Part shown: piece by piece, positions 1 to 11,880 of the stretch
Layout of the letters: each line of letters begins with the position of its first letter
Position numbering within the stretch: the first letter of the stretch is position 1
NCBI GenBank assembly: GCA_022818135.1
Contig: JAFMSR010000008.1
Location: 7,988,140 to 8,052,139, forward strand
Direction of reading: 5' to 3'
DNA: 64,000 nt
Source of the DNA: Saxidomus purpurata
Taxonomy: Eukaryota > Mollusca > Bivalvia > Venerida > Veneridae
Translations under genes and position numbers: made by a program
Notes under the pieces: generated by a model
Databases searched by the model: none
What the model saw: the letters and a program-made list of their open reading frames with translations, nothing else
Told to the model about the DNA's origin: nothing

Positions 1-2060
1 AAATATGTACCGCATATAAGCTAACAAATCATGATAAGACGGTCATGGGGTTCCATAGAAATGAGTATAATGGCGTTATATGGAACGCCTTTACTGTCTT
101 ATTATGTTGCATGGCATTATACGCAGTCCATTTTCATGTATACGAGGTACATATTTCATTTGACATGGTACATTCCTCATGATATACAGTGCGTTTTCCG
201 TTATATATGGTGGTTATTTAATAATATGCAGTGCAAAACTTGAAGATGCAGTAGAATAACCATTATATGGTGTGCAAACAACGTCATATGCAGTACAAAT
301 GACATTATATGCAGTCATGGTGTCGATACATGCGGTGGTATTTTGATTATATGCGGTAGTTTTACCTTTATACGGCGTATGTTGGTCAATAGGTGTGATA
401 GATTTTTAAATATATGAAGTGCTTGCGATTATTTCTATACGTGGTGAATTATTAGTTATTTGTTCATAAAAAACGATGTACGCAATGCATTTGGTAATAT
501 ACATGGCGGAAACGGCATTTTCTTTTTTATTATGTTCGGTCCATTCTACTATATACTGGTGTATACAGCATTATATGCGGTGCTTTTCATTACGATGATC
601 ATACTTTCCGGCATTCTCCGTAATTATTTATCCGGAAAATACCGAGTAAAACAGACAGATATTACTATAAATAGCGGTCACGTCATCAACCATAGACGTG
701 CGTAATGTATAGCGCTACCGAGTCCATATCTCAATAAATACTTGATGTATTGCATTGAAACTTAAATATTCAAGTAAGATATCTATATCTTGTATATAAT
801 GCAAAGCATGGCCCTTTTTTTCAACTAAGAAATTCTGGTTAAAGTTTTGCATGCTGCTCGCTCACAGTTGTCGTTGAGAAAATTACATTTTCAACAATGA
901 TATACTAATATATAGAACACAAAACTAAAGGCTAGTATGAACAACACAAGTAAATTTGCAAAAATCTATTGAATATGTTGGTTTTACGGCAACTTTACAC
1001 TATATGTTTATAGCGGAATTTCAAAAGCGTGAAATGCTTTCCAATTTTGGAATCGTATTATTTCAAATCTACAGATATACATTACAGGAATTTATATTGG
1101 AACCTTTTTATATGACTATTCTTCTTAAATATGTTATTTTCAGACAGTTTGAAGAACTTATTTTTGCACCAAAATCTGAGAGCGAGCAGCTTTAAAGTCC
1201 ATATCTCAATTACTACTTGATGTATTGCATTTAAACTTTATACAAGGTTTCCCAGTCATCACACCTACGTAAATAATCAAGTTAGATAACTATTTCTTGC
1301 ATATAATGCAAATTATGGCTCTTTATTTTTCGACTTAGACGTGTCTTTGAGGTACATGCAAGCGCTACTCGATGTTGATTGTACGGTTCATACATTTTTT
1401 CTTGATCTCGGTAATTTCCGTGAGAGTATTTTTAGAGACTGTCTTTAAGTATCATAATCATTATGGGAAAAACACCGCATATAATGCCGTATGTACATCT
1501 TATATAGTTGTTTGCAACAAACATAATTAAAAAGTATTTACTACATACTAAGTTGTTGACACCATGTATATTGACATATGCACCACACACATTGATTTAT
1601 TATCTTAGTATAAGTAATGATTCACCACTTATACAATGAAACGAACGCACTTCATACATTTAAACATCTACCACATCTATTATTCAACATACAACGTATA
1701 AAGGTACACCTACTGCATATAATCAAAATACCACCTCATGTATAGAAAAACTGACTACATATAATGTTGTTTGTACTTCATATAACGTTGTTTGTACAAC
1801 ATATAATGGTTATTCTACTGTATATCCATATTTTTGCACTGCATATTATTAAATAACCACCATATATAAAAGAATAGGCACTGCATATTAGGAAAAAGCT
1901 ACCCCATCTAAATGTTCATGTACCATGTCAAATGAAATATGTACCTAGTATACATGAAAATGTACTGCGTATAATACAATACAACATAATAAGACAGTAA
2001 AGGCGTTCCATAGCGTTACGTTAATTACATGATATGGACATTCCTTGAAGCGTTCATACC
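1..2060. repeat. Foldback-like inverted repeat built from TATATGCAGT-type motifs
   Basis: Two inverted arms face each other: about 61-690 and about 1380-2030. For example the block around 85-110 (GGAACGCCTTTACTGTC) recurs in reverse complement around 1995-2015, and the block around 335-385 recurs inverted around 1690-1745. Inside the arms a degenerate motif TATATGCAGT is repeated every 20-40 bp. The loop holds a direct repeat (718-825 and 1196-1332, both starting AGTCCATATCTCAAT). The short open frames here follow the repeats and resemble no known protein. The left boundary may lie at or beyond the window edge. No transposase is seen. Confidence 0.7.
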
Positions 2061-2324
2061 ACAGGGTTGCGTTGATACTATGGGACATAGAATTGAACTC
2101 ATAGGCAGGCGGGATGCTTAGAAGGTGATGTAACACGAGTGTTGATGATACATGGGGTCATGGGGTTGACATAAAGACGACGGTATACGGGTACACTTGA
2201 TATGCACAAAGAAGAAGTGTAACAAGTACTGTATTGATAGCAGGGGACACGGGGCTGAATCCTTGAGGTGGAGATAATACTCACAGAAACGGTTTGACCA
2301 AAACACCATTATAGCAAGAGGCTT

Positions 2325-2640
2325 GAGGGGATATATGCAAAAGTTTATTTACTCGGGACTTTCGGGAAACCAGATTCCAAGGGGGCTAACTTCACCGGAC
2401 GCGGGGAAACAACTTCCCACAGGGCTAACTCCACGATGGTACGGGGTGCTACGGCCTAACTTCACGGGGCACAGGGAACAAGGGCTTTCTTTACGAGGCT
2501 GCGAGGAAACTAGGCGCCACAGGGATAACTTCACGGGGCTGCGGGAAAACAAGGGCCATGGGGCTGCGGGGTAACCAGGTGCTACGGGTCTGTGAGGCTA
2601 AACGGGGCTGAGGCGCTAACTTCCCACTCGGCTCATCCTG
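2325..2640. repeat. GC-rich block of imperfect repeats
   Basis: An abruptly G/C-rich segment in otherwise AT-rich DNA. The phrase AACTTCACGGGG and relatives such as GGGCTGCGGGGAAAC recur imperfectly about six times. Both strands stay open for 65-85 codons, but the predicted peptides are low-complexity and look like a by-product of composition. No gene is recognised. Confidence 0.5.
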
Positions 2641-4102
2641 TCTGTTCTATTAACAGTGGTTCTACATGTTTTATGTCTACATATCATGGCGATAAGCATT
2701 TTTGTGCAATATTAGCTCTTATAATTCTTAATAGAATGGTCATTTGCATGTTTAAATGTATTTACCTATGTTATTTATATGTATGAAGATGGAAGAGACG
2801 TAAATAAATAAATTGCAGATTACAATACGGATAGTGAACCTTATTTCTTTCAATCTAAAATAAAATGTATGTTCTGTTTGTTGTTGTAACGATGACGTTG
2901 CATATCCATTGTAAACATCACTTAATGACTGTATAAAAGTTCAAACATTTCTATAACAATTTTATATCGAATGTACAAATGTACTTACACAACTATTAAC
3001 AGACAACAGCATTACTCTGCTCCGGACCCGACCGCCAGTCCCAGCTTAAAGAGACGGGAGTGAAAATGAGACTCTAAAAAGGTATTTTTATTGCAAATCA
3101 TTTGTACTACAAATTGTATATACTATATATAAGTGCAATATTTATCAAGTTCATACCACGTTGTAGAGCTGGGACGGTCCTGGTCGGATCGAAGCACCAT
3201 GTGGCTGATGTAGAGAAAAGCGGGAAAACAAATTTACAATGATAATTTTAGACAGACATTTGGCACTGATCGATACTCTTTGAAAACTGAATAGCACCGG
3301 AGTTATATCACAACTGTATGATAAATTTGTTTTACTATCATAGTCAAAAGGATTCCTTCCCTATCAGTAAGTAAGAGAAAGGACTCAGTATAGTTTCAAT
3401 TATACCATAATATAGCATGTACATTTTAAAGGATAACACTACAGTAACTTTGAATTATTTTGTACAAAAATTAGACATATTATTGTGTCACTTTATAGTT
3501 CAAAGCGAATTCAATTAGCGGCAATAACAACGTAACACTAGAAATAATGACAATCTGAATTATATTCATTTGAATTACATGGGCATATTATCTGAAATTG
3601 AACATATGTTAGAGGTCGTTTGAAAAGATATGGAAGGTCGTAATTGTCATTTAATTACCATGTAGATATACATGTACCTCGTACTGGAACCTTTTGTATA
3701 CTGGGTTTTGAGGTAGATTAAAGGTAACTTATTTCTTTCCTATGACTATTCGCTTCCTTTTGCCCTATATTTGGCATAATTATCCATCAAAAATCGGAAA
3801 AGTCACGCTAAAACTGGTCTTGTTTGTAATTAAACGATAATAATTGTCGTCTGCTGAGACAAAAATTAATCGAGACAGAACGACTGCAGGCGAAAACATT
3901 ATCAAACTTTTCATTTGTATATTCTGTGCGAACGAGGTCTCCGAAGTAATTTATCATTAAGAAGTAGATGGTCCCGTGGGACGGGCAAATCAAATCAAAA
4001 CCCTCCGTGATCGGAGCTGCACCTATTAAATAAAACGCAGAGAAACCTATGAAATCAAGTTTTATCATTTAATTATATTTGTATTTTTCGCACGCGGTGT
4101 CT
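2641..4102. other. AT-rich DNA without recognisable genes
   Basis: No convincing coding exon, tRNA-like segment or long repeat was found. A minus-strand frame at 3808-4068 is open for 86 codons but has no recognisable domain; it would lie directly downstream of the possible terminal exon at 4103-4293, so it could be 3' untranslated sequence. Confidence 0.4.
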
Positions 4103-4293
4103 CTATTTGCCTACAGCATAGGGGCAAACATCATCAAAAGACTGGATTATTGAGGAATCACTCAAAGTTGATTGTAGCTTAAAGTGGATTCGCGAGATGA
4201 CTTTCATCGCTGCATTTCCACCCTGGGAATATGGTTTAAATGGAAATTCATTTTCTGCAAATAACTGTTGTACATCGAGGATATCTTTGAACT
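4103..4293 (-). CDS. Possible terminal exon of an unidentified gene
   Basis: A minus-strand frame runs from a plausible 3' splice site (TTTTGTCACAG just above 4293) to a stop at 4103. It encodes about 62 residues, beginning FKDILDVQQLFAENEF and ending DVCPYAVGK. The composition is protein-like, with amphipathic stretches and no low-complexity runs, unlike most open frames nearby. I do not recognise a family and could not find neighbouring exons with confidence. It may instead be a fragment of a decayed gene. Confidence 0.3.
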
Positions 4294-4678
4294 CTGTGAC
4301 AAAACGAGACAAATAGAAATGATTGGCAGAAATTAAGTGCTTCGCAGTTTGAAACAGGTTAAAACCGTCAAAGAAATATCTCGACTTCGTAATTATGTAC
4401 CTTGAAATACCTTCGTAAATTAATAATTTTCTTTTTATCTTGTTTCATATAAACTGGTTTTCTCATTAAACGAAGAGCGAGGATACCCAGAGGAGAAAAA
4501 AGTACTTTGCTATATGTACGTTATGCTAATAATGATACTAGCACTATTTTTTGCGCGGTTTAATATGTAGAAACACCTTAAAGAAAGTTGTTTTGTAATG
4601 ATGTAATACTCCTTATATAGTCAATAGCCTGTTACGAGTATGGTAATTTGATAGGCAAAGGTAAGATGCAATATATTA

Positions 4679-4862
4679 TACAGTAAACTTATAACGAACT
4701 CATTGTTACCATTTAAATGTGTCCCTTATATCCGGAGTTCGTTATATCCATATAACATTTTCATAAAGAATAAAGAAAGAAAAAAAAGCGGACAGTTAAA
4801 ATGTGTTCCTTATATCCGGATTTTCGTTATATCCGGAGTCGTTATATACGGAGTTTACTGTA
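4679..4862. mobile_element. Short TIR element ending TACAGTAAACT / AGTTTACTGTA
   Basis: The segment opens with TACAGTAAACT and closes with its inverse AGTTTACTGTA. The inside is built from repeats of TTATATCCGGAGT. It is too short to code. A second, left-truncated copy lies at about 16290-16428. The TA at each end suggests a TA target duplication. Confidence 0.65.
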
Positions 4863-5540
4863 CCGAAATATGAAGCTGCACTCACAGGTGTAAGGAACGT
4901 TGGACCCAGACACTGCATCTTACTAAGGAATATCTTTGTCACTCTATATTACTAGTATTAAAGTCCCATTGGCACTTCAGAATTTCATATTGGTGTCGCT
5001 TCTTCAATTTTCACTCCAAAAAATGGTCTCATGTTATTACATGTACATTCGATTTAAAAGAAAACATCATAAGGGAAATTTCAGGAACAAATAACGGTCA
5101 ATATCGCCGAAAAGATGTATTTCTTGGTAATGTAACAGCAACAAGTAATTTTATATCCTAAGTGCTAAAGGAGCTTTAACCTTAGTTGAAGCAGTCACAA
5201 AGCTATTTAACTACGATGTAGTGTTTGGTCCAAGAACCAAACGAATACTGGTATGTGGCAATGGTTTCACACTACTAGCAAAGGCAAATTGCATTTGTGC
5301 TAACCATCTAAGTTTCTGAGACCATGAAAATGTAAGACATTCTGTAAGAAATAAGTTAAAAGCGTGACCTCTTCAGACTGCATTATATTTCTTTCATGCA
5401 AAATTTCAAATAGTTGATATACCCTAACTTTTTTAATCATTAATAATATCAAACATTACAACGGTATATTAGTGAACAACTACTCGATTGTTATATATTG
5501 TCAAAATAATTATGACACTACACTTGTACTTAAATGAATC
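4863..5540. other. No recognisable feature
   Basis: AT-rich sequence with no open frame of interest and no clear repeat. It leads into the minisatellite that follows. Confidence 0.4.
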
Positions 5541-6725
5541 ATAGATCAACTCAACGAGTTATTCTCTTACTAGATATGGTTGAGCAACACTCACTGCTCA
5601 CTGACTCGTGTTATTCGTAGAACCAAATGAGTTATGTCCACTGATCTCTACTCTGTGAGTTATATTCAGTGGACAATTTGCAGTTAGTGATATTCGAAAA
5701 GTAATGTTCAGTGAATGCTGTTACTGAAATTAACACAATGAGTTTAGTGAACACTCTTCTGCCAGTTCAGTTAAATTAACCATACTCAATGAGTACAATA
5801 GAGTGTAATACATTGAGAAATGTTCAGTTAACATGAAACATTAAATACTATTTACCGAGTACAATTCGGCGAGTTGTTCTTAATCAACAAATCTAACTTC
5901 AGTGAGTGATGTTCAGTGAGTAACGTTCATTGAGTAATGTTCAGTGAGAAATGTTCAGTGAGAAATGTTCAGCGAGTATTGTTCAGCGAGTATTTTTTAG
6001 TGATTAATGTTAAGTGAGTAATGTTCAGCGAGTAATGTTAAGCGAGTAATGTTCCGTGAGTTATGTTCAATGATTAGTGTTCAGTGTGTAATGTTAAGCG
6101 AGTAATGTTCAGCAAGTAATGTTCAGTGAGTAATGTTCAGTGAGTAATGTTAAGCGAGTAATGTTCAGCAAGTAATGTTCAGTGAGTAATGTGCAGTGAG
6201 TAATGTTCAGTGAGAAATGTTCAGCGAGTAACGTTGAGCGAATAATGTTCAGCAAGTAATGTTCAGTGAGTAATGTTCAGTGAGAAATGTTCAGCGAGTT
6301 ATGTTAAGCGATTAATGTTCAGCAAGTATTGATCAGTGAGAAATGTTCAGTGAGTAATGTTCAGTGACAAATGTTCAGCGAGTAAAGGTCAGTGAGAAAT
6401 GTTCAGTGAGTGAGAAATGTTCAGTGAGTAATGTTCAGTGAGTAATGTTCAGTGAGTAATGTTCAGTGAGAAATGTTCAGTGAGTAACGTTCAGTGAGTA
6501 ATGTTCAGTGAGTAATGTTCAGTGTGTAATGTTCAGTGAGAAATGTTCAGCGAGTAATGTTAAGCGAGTTATGTTCAGTGAGCAATGTTCAGTGAGAAAT
6601 GTTCAGCGAGTAATGTTAAGCGAGTAATGTTCAGTGAGAAATGTTCAGTGAGAAATGTTCAGCGAGTAATGTTAAGCGAGTAATGTTCAGCAAGTATTGT
6701 TCAGTGAGTTATGTTCAGTGAGTAC
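5540..6725. repeat. 14-bp minisatellite (GTAATGTTCAGTGA)
   Basis: Several dozen tandem copies of a 14-bp unit GTAATGTTCAGTGA occur with recurring variants (GAAATGTTCAGCGA, GTAATGTTAAGCGA). The left part (5540-5890) is strongly diverged and the right part is well preserved. Variant types alternate in blocks, as expected from unequal exchange. Confidence 0.9.
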
Positions 6726-6807
6726 CGTACTAATTGAACACTGTTAAGAATGTAATTTGTTTTAGATTTACCTCGAACAGGCGTATGTTGTCACTTTCCG
6801 GAGTTCG

Positions 6808-7015
6808 TCACCGTGGTCGAGTGTAAGAGGCACTGACTTGAAGTCACTGTAACCTCTCAAAGGGTGAGTGGCATGGATTCGAGCCCTGCTTCCGACAATG
6901 TCTGTTTATGTGAGAAGTTCGCAGTTCCTTAGGGAGGATAGGAATCTAGTACTATTTTTTACCAGGAACCTTGGATTAGGTATATTGCCCGCTTGTAAAA
7001 TTGACGAAAATACGG
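6808..7015 (+). mobile_element. tRNA-derived SINE copy
   Basis: A pol III A-box-like segment (TGGTCGAGTG near 6814) is followed about 60 bp later by a B-box (GGATTCGAGCCC, 6875-6886), then a body with TTAGGGAGGATAGGAATCTAGTAC. The same body appears inverted at 8739-8893 and 41868-42062, so this is a dispersed family rather than a functional tRNA gene. Confidence 0.65.
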
Positions 7016-7540
7016 TTGGGATGAGCGTTTATTTCGTACGACAATAACAACTATCCGGATCGAATAATTTTAATTTAGGTGGGATATATCTATCATTCTA
7101 TGTTCCCTCATTCTCGTCAGCAAGAGCATTCATTATGTTATTTTAAGAAGGCTTGGCAAACCACTGATGTATGAGGATGATGTTCATTGACGGAACCGAT
7201 ATTTAATTACAAAATCACAATTGTATGTATATAATGTGATTATTGATAAGCCATATGTTCACATGATACTTGTCTCAAATTTTATTTCAAAAGCATTTTC
7301 TGTGAGCGTTTCCTTAAGGTGCTTACACTATCTTACCTAAATACAAATGAAATAGTCCAGAACAGTCAGAAGTTGATTCACTGAGCGTACTTGTTTACTT
7401 TCTGATACAATTCCAGTGTGTACTGACCTGTATTCATAAACTTAAATAGGAACAGTGCTCAATTCTTAGTAGATAACAACTCTATGTTTGTTTTAAGGAG
7501 TTATACACCAGTTTCAACAGTACTTCTGTCATTTGTAATT

Positions 7541-7750
7541 CTACTTGAAGTCACGTTCACAAAAAATATCCATTATTTTACCATGTCCATGTTCGCATGT
7601 TTTGCAGTTCTCTTTTACAGATTGTTTTGTGCATGTAACTAAAAATGTTCTATTTCGTAAAACTAAAAACGGACCAACACAATGTTCACGGTGATGGACC
7701 TGTGTTACACGAAATGTTTCATTGACGGGTTTTGAATTTGGCGACATCAA
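7541..7750 (-). CDS. Possible exon encoding a cysteine-rich extracellular segment, unidentified
   Basis: The minus-strand frame is open from about 7797 down to a stop at 7541; an ATG lies at 7750, but the upstream in-frame residues (FKTIVDVYAL) look equally protein-like, so this may be a 3' exon rather than a whole gene. It encodes five cysteines spread over the last 50 residues (EHCVGPF, VTCTK, ENCKTCEHG, IFCERD) and two N-x-T/S sites. The pattern would suit a secreted disulphide-bonded domain such as an NTR-like fold, but this is only a resemblance. No other exons of the gene were located. Confidence 0.35.
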   Translation of the reverse strand: MMSPNSKPVNETFRVTQVHHREHCVGPFLVLRNRTFLVTCTKQSVKENCKTCEHGHGKIMDIFCERDFK

Positions 7751-7878
7751 TGCATAAACATCAACAATCGTTTTAAAGTGTGACTTGTTAGTAAGTGTCT
7801 TATATTAAGGTTGTACATATGCAAATTTAACATGTGTTGACTATCATTATCATAAGTATATATTTTTATATGTATGCA

Positions 7879-8709
7879 TTAAGGTAGTACACCCCTAATA
7901 AAAACCTCCATTTGAAACTCTTCAATTTCAATGAGCTAGCCTAGGTTGTTAAGCATTGGACTGAAGATCTTTTGAGGTTTTTGAGGGCGTAGGTTCGAAT
8001 CCAGCCGGAACCACATTTTTTTTTTTACTTTTTCTTCTTTGTTTTCATTATTTTGCACATTTCTTCATATGTTTATATCGTTTTTTGACTAAAAAGAAAT
8101 TAAATATTTTTTTATGAATTAGTATTAGCTTATTTGAAGATTTTATTACTTGTAGACACGTCTAAAATTGTCGATGGAGATTTTCAAAATCAAATTATTT
8201 TAAATAGAGACGGTAAAACATTGTGAATTTTTGGCATGCTGTTCCCAAAATGTTATAGATAATTTTTAATATACAAAAAGACATGCCCCATTTCTAGAAA
8301 ATGTAGATTTTTCCTAAAAACTTTGATGTTCAAAATTGAACATGGCCAAAAAAGTACATGAAAATTGTAATACTATCTGATTATTTCATAAAAGTTTGAT
8401 AAAACTTGTTGATTATATAGTAAATGGTGTGTAATTTCTGAAAGAAAACATAGTTCTTGTTACTCTGATACCAAATCTGTACCAAAGTTTTGAATAATAA
8501 ATGAAATACATGTTTTTCTAATCTCTTGTGTGATGTCATTTTATAGATAATTCCAAAATGGGGGTAGGGTTATTCAAATTCCTATAACTTTTTTTTTCAC
8601 GGTAAAATTCTTTTTAAAATTTGTTTTTAAACCAGAAAATGATCAGATTAAGAAAATATTAAGCCAATAATGATTTGAATAGGTACCCATTAGGGGTCTA
8701 CTACCTTAA
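7879..8709. mobile_element. Non-autonomous DNA transposon with TTAA flanks
   Basis: TTAA at 7879-7882 and 8706-8709 bracket inverted termini: GGTAGTACACCCCTAAT on the left and, inverted, GGTAGTAGACCCCTAATGG on the right. A TTAA duplication is the habit of piggyBac-like elements, but the termini do not otherwise prove that family. The interior (about 820 bp) is AT-rich and has no transposase. A tRNA-like segment with a perfect B-box (GGTTCGAATCC, 7992-8002) followed by a T-run lies near the left end (about 7930-8020). Confidence 0.65.
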
Positions 8710-8738
8710 GTACTAGAAATACATGAATGCTGGTGGGA

Positions 8739-8893
8739 AGTTTATCTAACCATCGTTCCTGAGAAAGATCAGTACTAGAACCCAATCCTCCGTGTGAAAC
8801 TGAAATCGTCGCTCGAACCTATGACCCTCAATCTATGAGCGGCTTCAGTGATTTCAAGTCAGCGACTCTAACCACTCGACCATGGAGGCGCAC
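8739..8893 (-). mobile_element. tRNA-derived SINE copy
   Basis: Read on the minus strand, it opens with an A-box (ATGGTCGAGTGGTTAGAG near 8883-8866), then a B-box (AGGTTCGAGC near 8820), then the family body with GGAGGATTGGGTTCTAGTAC. It is related to the copies at 6808-7015 and 41868-42062. Confidence 0.75.
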
Positions 8894-9759
8894 TAATGGT
8901 TTCGATGAATTTTAGCCCTCGAATATGAATGTTAGATGCATTGAATTACTTCCCTTTATACACATATACAGAAATACTATATACATGTATATATTCAATA
9001 TCTGAACGATCCTTTAGACGAATAGACAAACAGGTTCAAAGGAGCCCGCCTCTTTAGCAGAAATTTCGCTCTTATAGGTAGTTAGCCTTGTCACTCACAT
9101 GAAAAGTCACTGAACTCTACAACCTGTTTCACAACGCCGGTACGGTTATGTATAGCAATAAAAATTAAATTTTCATTTCAATTAAGCAGCGATGCACAAT
9201 TTTAAACGCATTTTTAATATTTCATTTCTTTAATTTACAAAATGGCAATTTAGTAATGAAAAAAACAACACTCATTTCAAGGGAAACGATTTTATCGGCT
9301 TCAGATACATTTGTTTGGTAAAATTATTACCAATGTATCAAAGTTGTACATCAAACTATATGGACTTTGTTTTTTAAATATTTTATTTAATTTACATAGA
9401 GTCAAATCTGCATACATACATACATACATACAAACAATGCATTCATATACAAAGACACGTAAAACTTTTGTACGCAGCCAGTCTTTTAAAACTTATAAAT
9501 GACTATCCCAGATATCAATTAGCGATATCTATTATATGTTAAAACCTTTTCATAAAAAGTACTCTAAAAGTGATACGCATTTATGATCACAGTTGGTACT
9601 AAAACCATAAATATACATGTACAAGGATAAAATTTGCGAAGCTGGCATGCATTAATCCTCAATAGTTTAAGCCTAAAAACTGCTCTAAGAGAATTCATAT
9701 ACACTTTGATAACAGAAAAACAGCACACATGTGCATTAATTAAAAACTAAATGAAATAT
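8894..9759. other. No gene recognised
   Basis: AT-rich sequence with a short (ACAT)n microsatellite near 9410-9430. The small open frames lack recognisable similarity. Confidence 0.4.
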
Positions 9760-10842
9760 GACAATGATACGCATCGTAGACATTTTAATACTCTCCAAAA
9801 TCACTCGCTCTGGACCCACTTTTGCTAAAATGTGTTCATGTATTTCGCAGTTGGTTATTAAATAAATCTTATCTAGATAAACCAGCAGAGAGTTGACATT
9901 AAAAGTTAATATACCCAGTACAGGGGAAACAATTTTATTGGTTTTAATGATTTTATTTGTAGGAGTTGTCTCCCTTATATCAAAGTCGATGCCCCGGAAA
10001 GATTTCGTCAAGTTTTATCTTTATGCAGTAAAAAGGCTAAAAATGTCACAGTGTGAGAAAAAAGTGCACCCTGGCCAGATGACAACCTACAGGGCAAACG
10101 CGTTCTCGACTGAGCTAACCGACCCCTTGTCCCATTATCTGCCAAATTGCTACCCATGTATATTAAAGTGGAATTATGCACATTTTTTTCAAGTAAAAAT
10201 CAAGCTGAAATAGATGTGTATACAAAGGGTAGAGGAAATAATAGCTTTTAACCCAATACAACAAACTCTTCCTGCTACCACTGTAACAAGAACGAAATAA
10301 TAACTTTCCAAATATTCATTTTTCTATTTTGACTGGGAGAGTCAATTTAAGAAATAAACCACTGCATGCAGGAGTTGCTTCCCTTCCACTGCGGCCACAA
10401 GGGAGATCACTGCCAAGAAAGGAATTATATTTCATCAGTCCATTTTTTTTATTTCTAAAGCACCAACTTCAAATACTAATGCGGCATTATCATAAGTTTA
10501 ACACATTTAAATGCCCAGCAACGGAAAATAGCTTTTATAAAAATGTCACCAAAAATACACTATGTGCAGTAAGATGCGCATAATGTCATTTTAACTTTTA
10601 ACGTCACTTTTCGCTGGTTTATTTGATAAGTTTTTTTTCTATAAAACTTACGCTTATCAACGCTGTGCATCAATTTATCGTCAATGATACGCGTCATAAA
10701 CTTTTTAACACTCCCTAAAATCACTCACTCTGGACTCATTTCATGTTCGGTTAAGTGACATTAAAAGTTAATATACTCAATACATGGGAAACAATTCTAT
10801 CAGTTTAAATGATTGTATTTGTAGAAGTTGTCTCCCTTATAT
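9760..10842. repeat. Pair of diverged direct repeats
   Basis: The segment 9760-10000 (ATGATACGCATCGTAGAC, then CTCCAAAATCACTCGCTCTGG, then GTTGTCTCCCTTATAT) recurs in the same orientation at 10680-10842 with scattered differences. They are two copies of one interspersed repeat. Confidence 0.6.
10060..10140 (-). mobile_element. tRNA-like relic
   Basis: On the minus strand the sequence GGTTAGCTCAGTCGAGAACG resembles a tRNA A-box region. The expected B-box is degraded, and no full cloverleaf can be drawn. It is probably the head of an old SINE. Confidence 0.35.
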
Positions 10843-10879
10843 AATACTTTTTGACAATATGAAAGAGATCGGCAGCTAG

Positions 10880-11545
10880 ATTGGTTGCTGAATTCTGCCA
10901 TTTCGTCCTGGTGTGTTGACGCGTCTGAAGTGTCTGAATGTGTCGTTCTGGCGTGTTGGCACCCTGCCAAAAAGACAAATAGGCGCCAAAATGACACGTG
11001 AATTTGGCGTGATGGCGAATATGAGGGGTGCCAACACGCCAATACGCCAGGATCCCGTTGTTCGAAACTCTTACCGGCTGTTAAGCTAACAGTCGGTTAA
11101 CTTTGAGGGTCATATTTCTGCAGTTATAAAGACTTAACTAAAACAAATGTCTGCATTCAAGAGAATTAAGACTAGAAACTCTTCAAAAGCATCATGAAAA
11201 TATTCCACTAGTATTTTCTACTAAGAATACTTTTCTCATTCAAAAGTTAATCTACGGTAAGCGCCACAACCGGTTAAAGTTTCGAACAACGGGGTCCTGA
11301 ACGACAAATTCTTAATTTTGTGTATTGGCGCTCCCACCAAAATGAAAAATATGTCATTAAATTGATTTGTATGGGCGCGCTTTATTTGTCGTTATGGTGT
11401 GTTGGCGCCCTTCAGACGCAACAACACGCCAACAAGTCAGAACGACAAATATTTTATCTGTCGTATCGGCGCGCTTGTTTGTCGTGTTAACGTGTTGGCG
11501 CATTGTCGTTGCGCCAGTACACCAGTACGACAAATGTATAGCTTT
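10880..11545. repeat. Foldback-like palindrome built from GTGTTGGCGC motifs
   Basis: Left arm about 10903-11085 and right arm about 11250-11530 are inverted copies: CGTTGTTCGAAACTCTTACCGG at the inner edge of the left arm mirrors ACCGGTTAAAGTTTCGAACAACG at the inner edge of the right arm, and CCTGGTGTGTTGACGC at the outer edge is mirrored near 11510. The motif CGTGTTGGCGC / GCGCCAACACG appears many times in both orientations. No transposase is present in the 160-bp centre. The open frames crossing it follow the repeats. Confidence 0.65.
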
Positions 11546-11880
11546 AGGCTTTGTGGTTTCAGAGCAGAAGATTTTTAAAGTGAAGAACAGGGGGACATAT
11601 TCGTATACGTATTTGTCGAACATGTGTGAGGAATTCGTAATTGTGAAAATTGCGGTTCAACATAAGCCTATGTCATATCAAGTGACCCCCTGAGTCATAA
11701 TTTGAACAATCTTGGTAGAGTTCCACTAGGCAATGCTACATGCTTCATATCTAAGCTCTACACCTTGTGGTTTCAAAGAAGATTTTTAACGTCTGCATGG
11801 AACGGAATTCTTTGAACAATTTTGGTAGAGCTTCATGCAAGGAACATCCCTGCCATGTTTCATCAAAACTGATAAGTGAA
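11520..11880 (-). repeat. Inverted copy of the family found at 55741-56876
   Basis: The text TTTGTGGTTTCAGAGCAGAAG and, further on, AATTTTGGTAGAGCTTCATG are reverse complements of the repeat units in the AIMP1 second intron. This is therefore a dispersed copy of that interspersed family. Confidence 0.7.

Noticed and set aside
6808..8893. Functional tRNA genes
   Set aside because: A- and B-boxes are present but no complete cloverleaf with acceptor stem can be drawn, and the attached bodies repeat elsewhere, so these are SINEs or relics.
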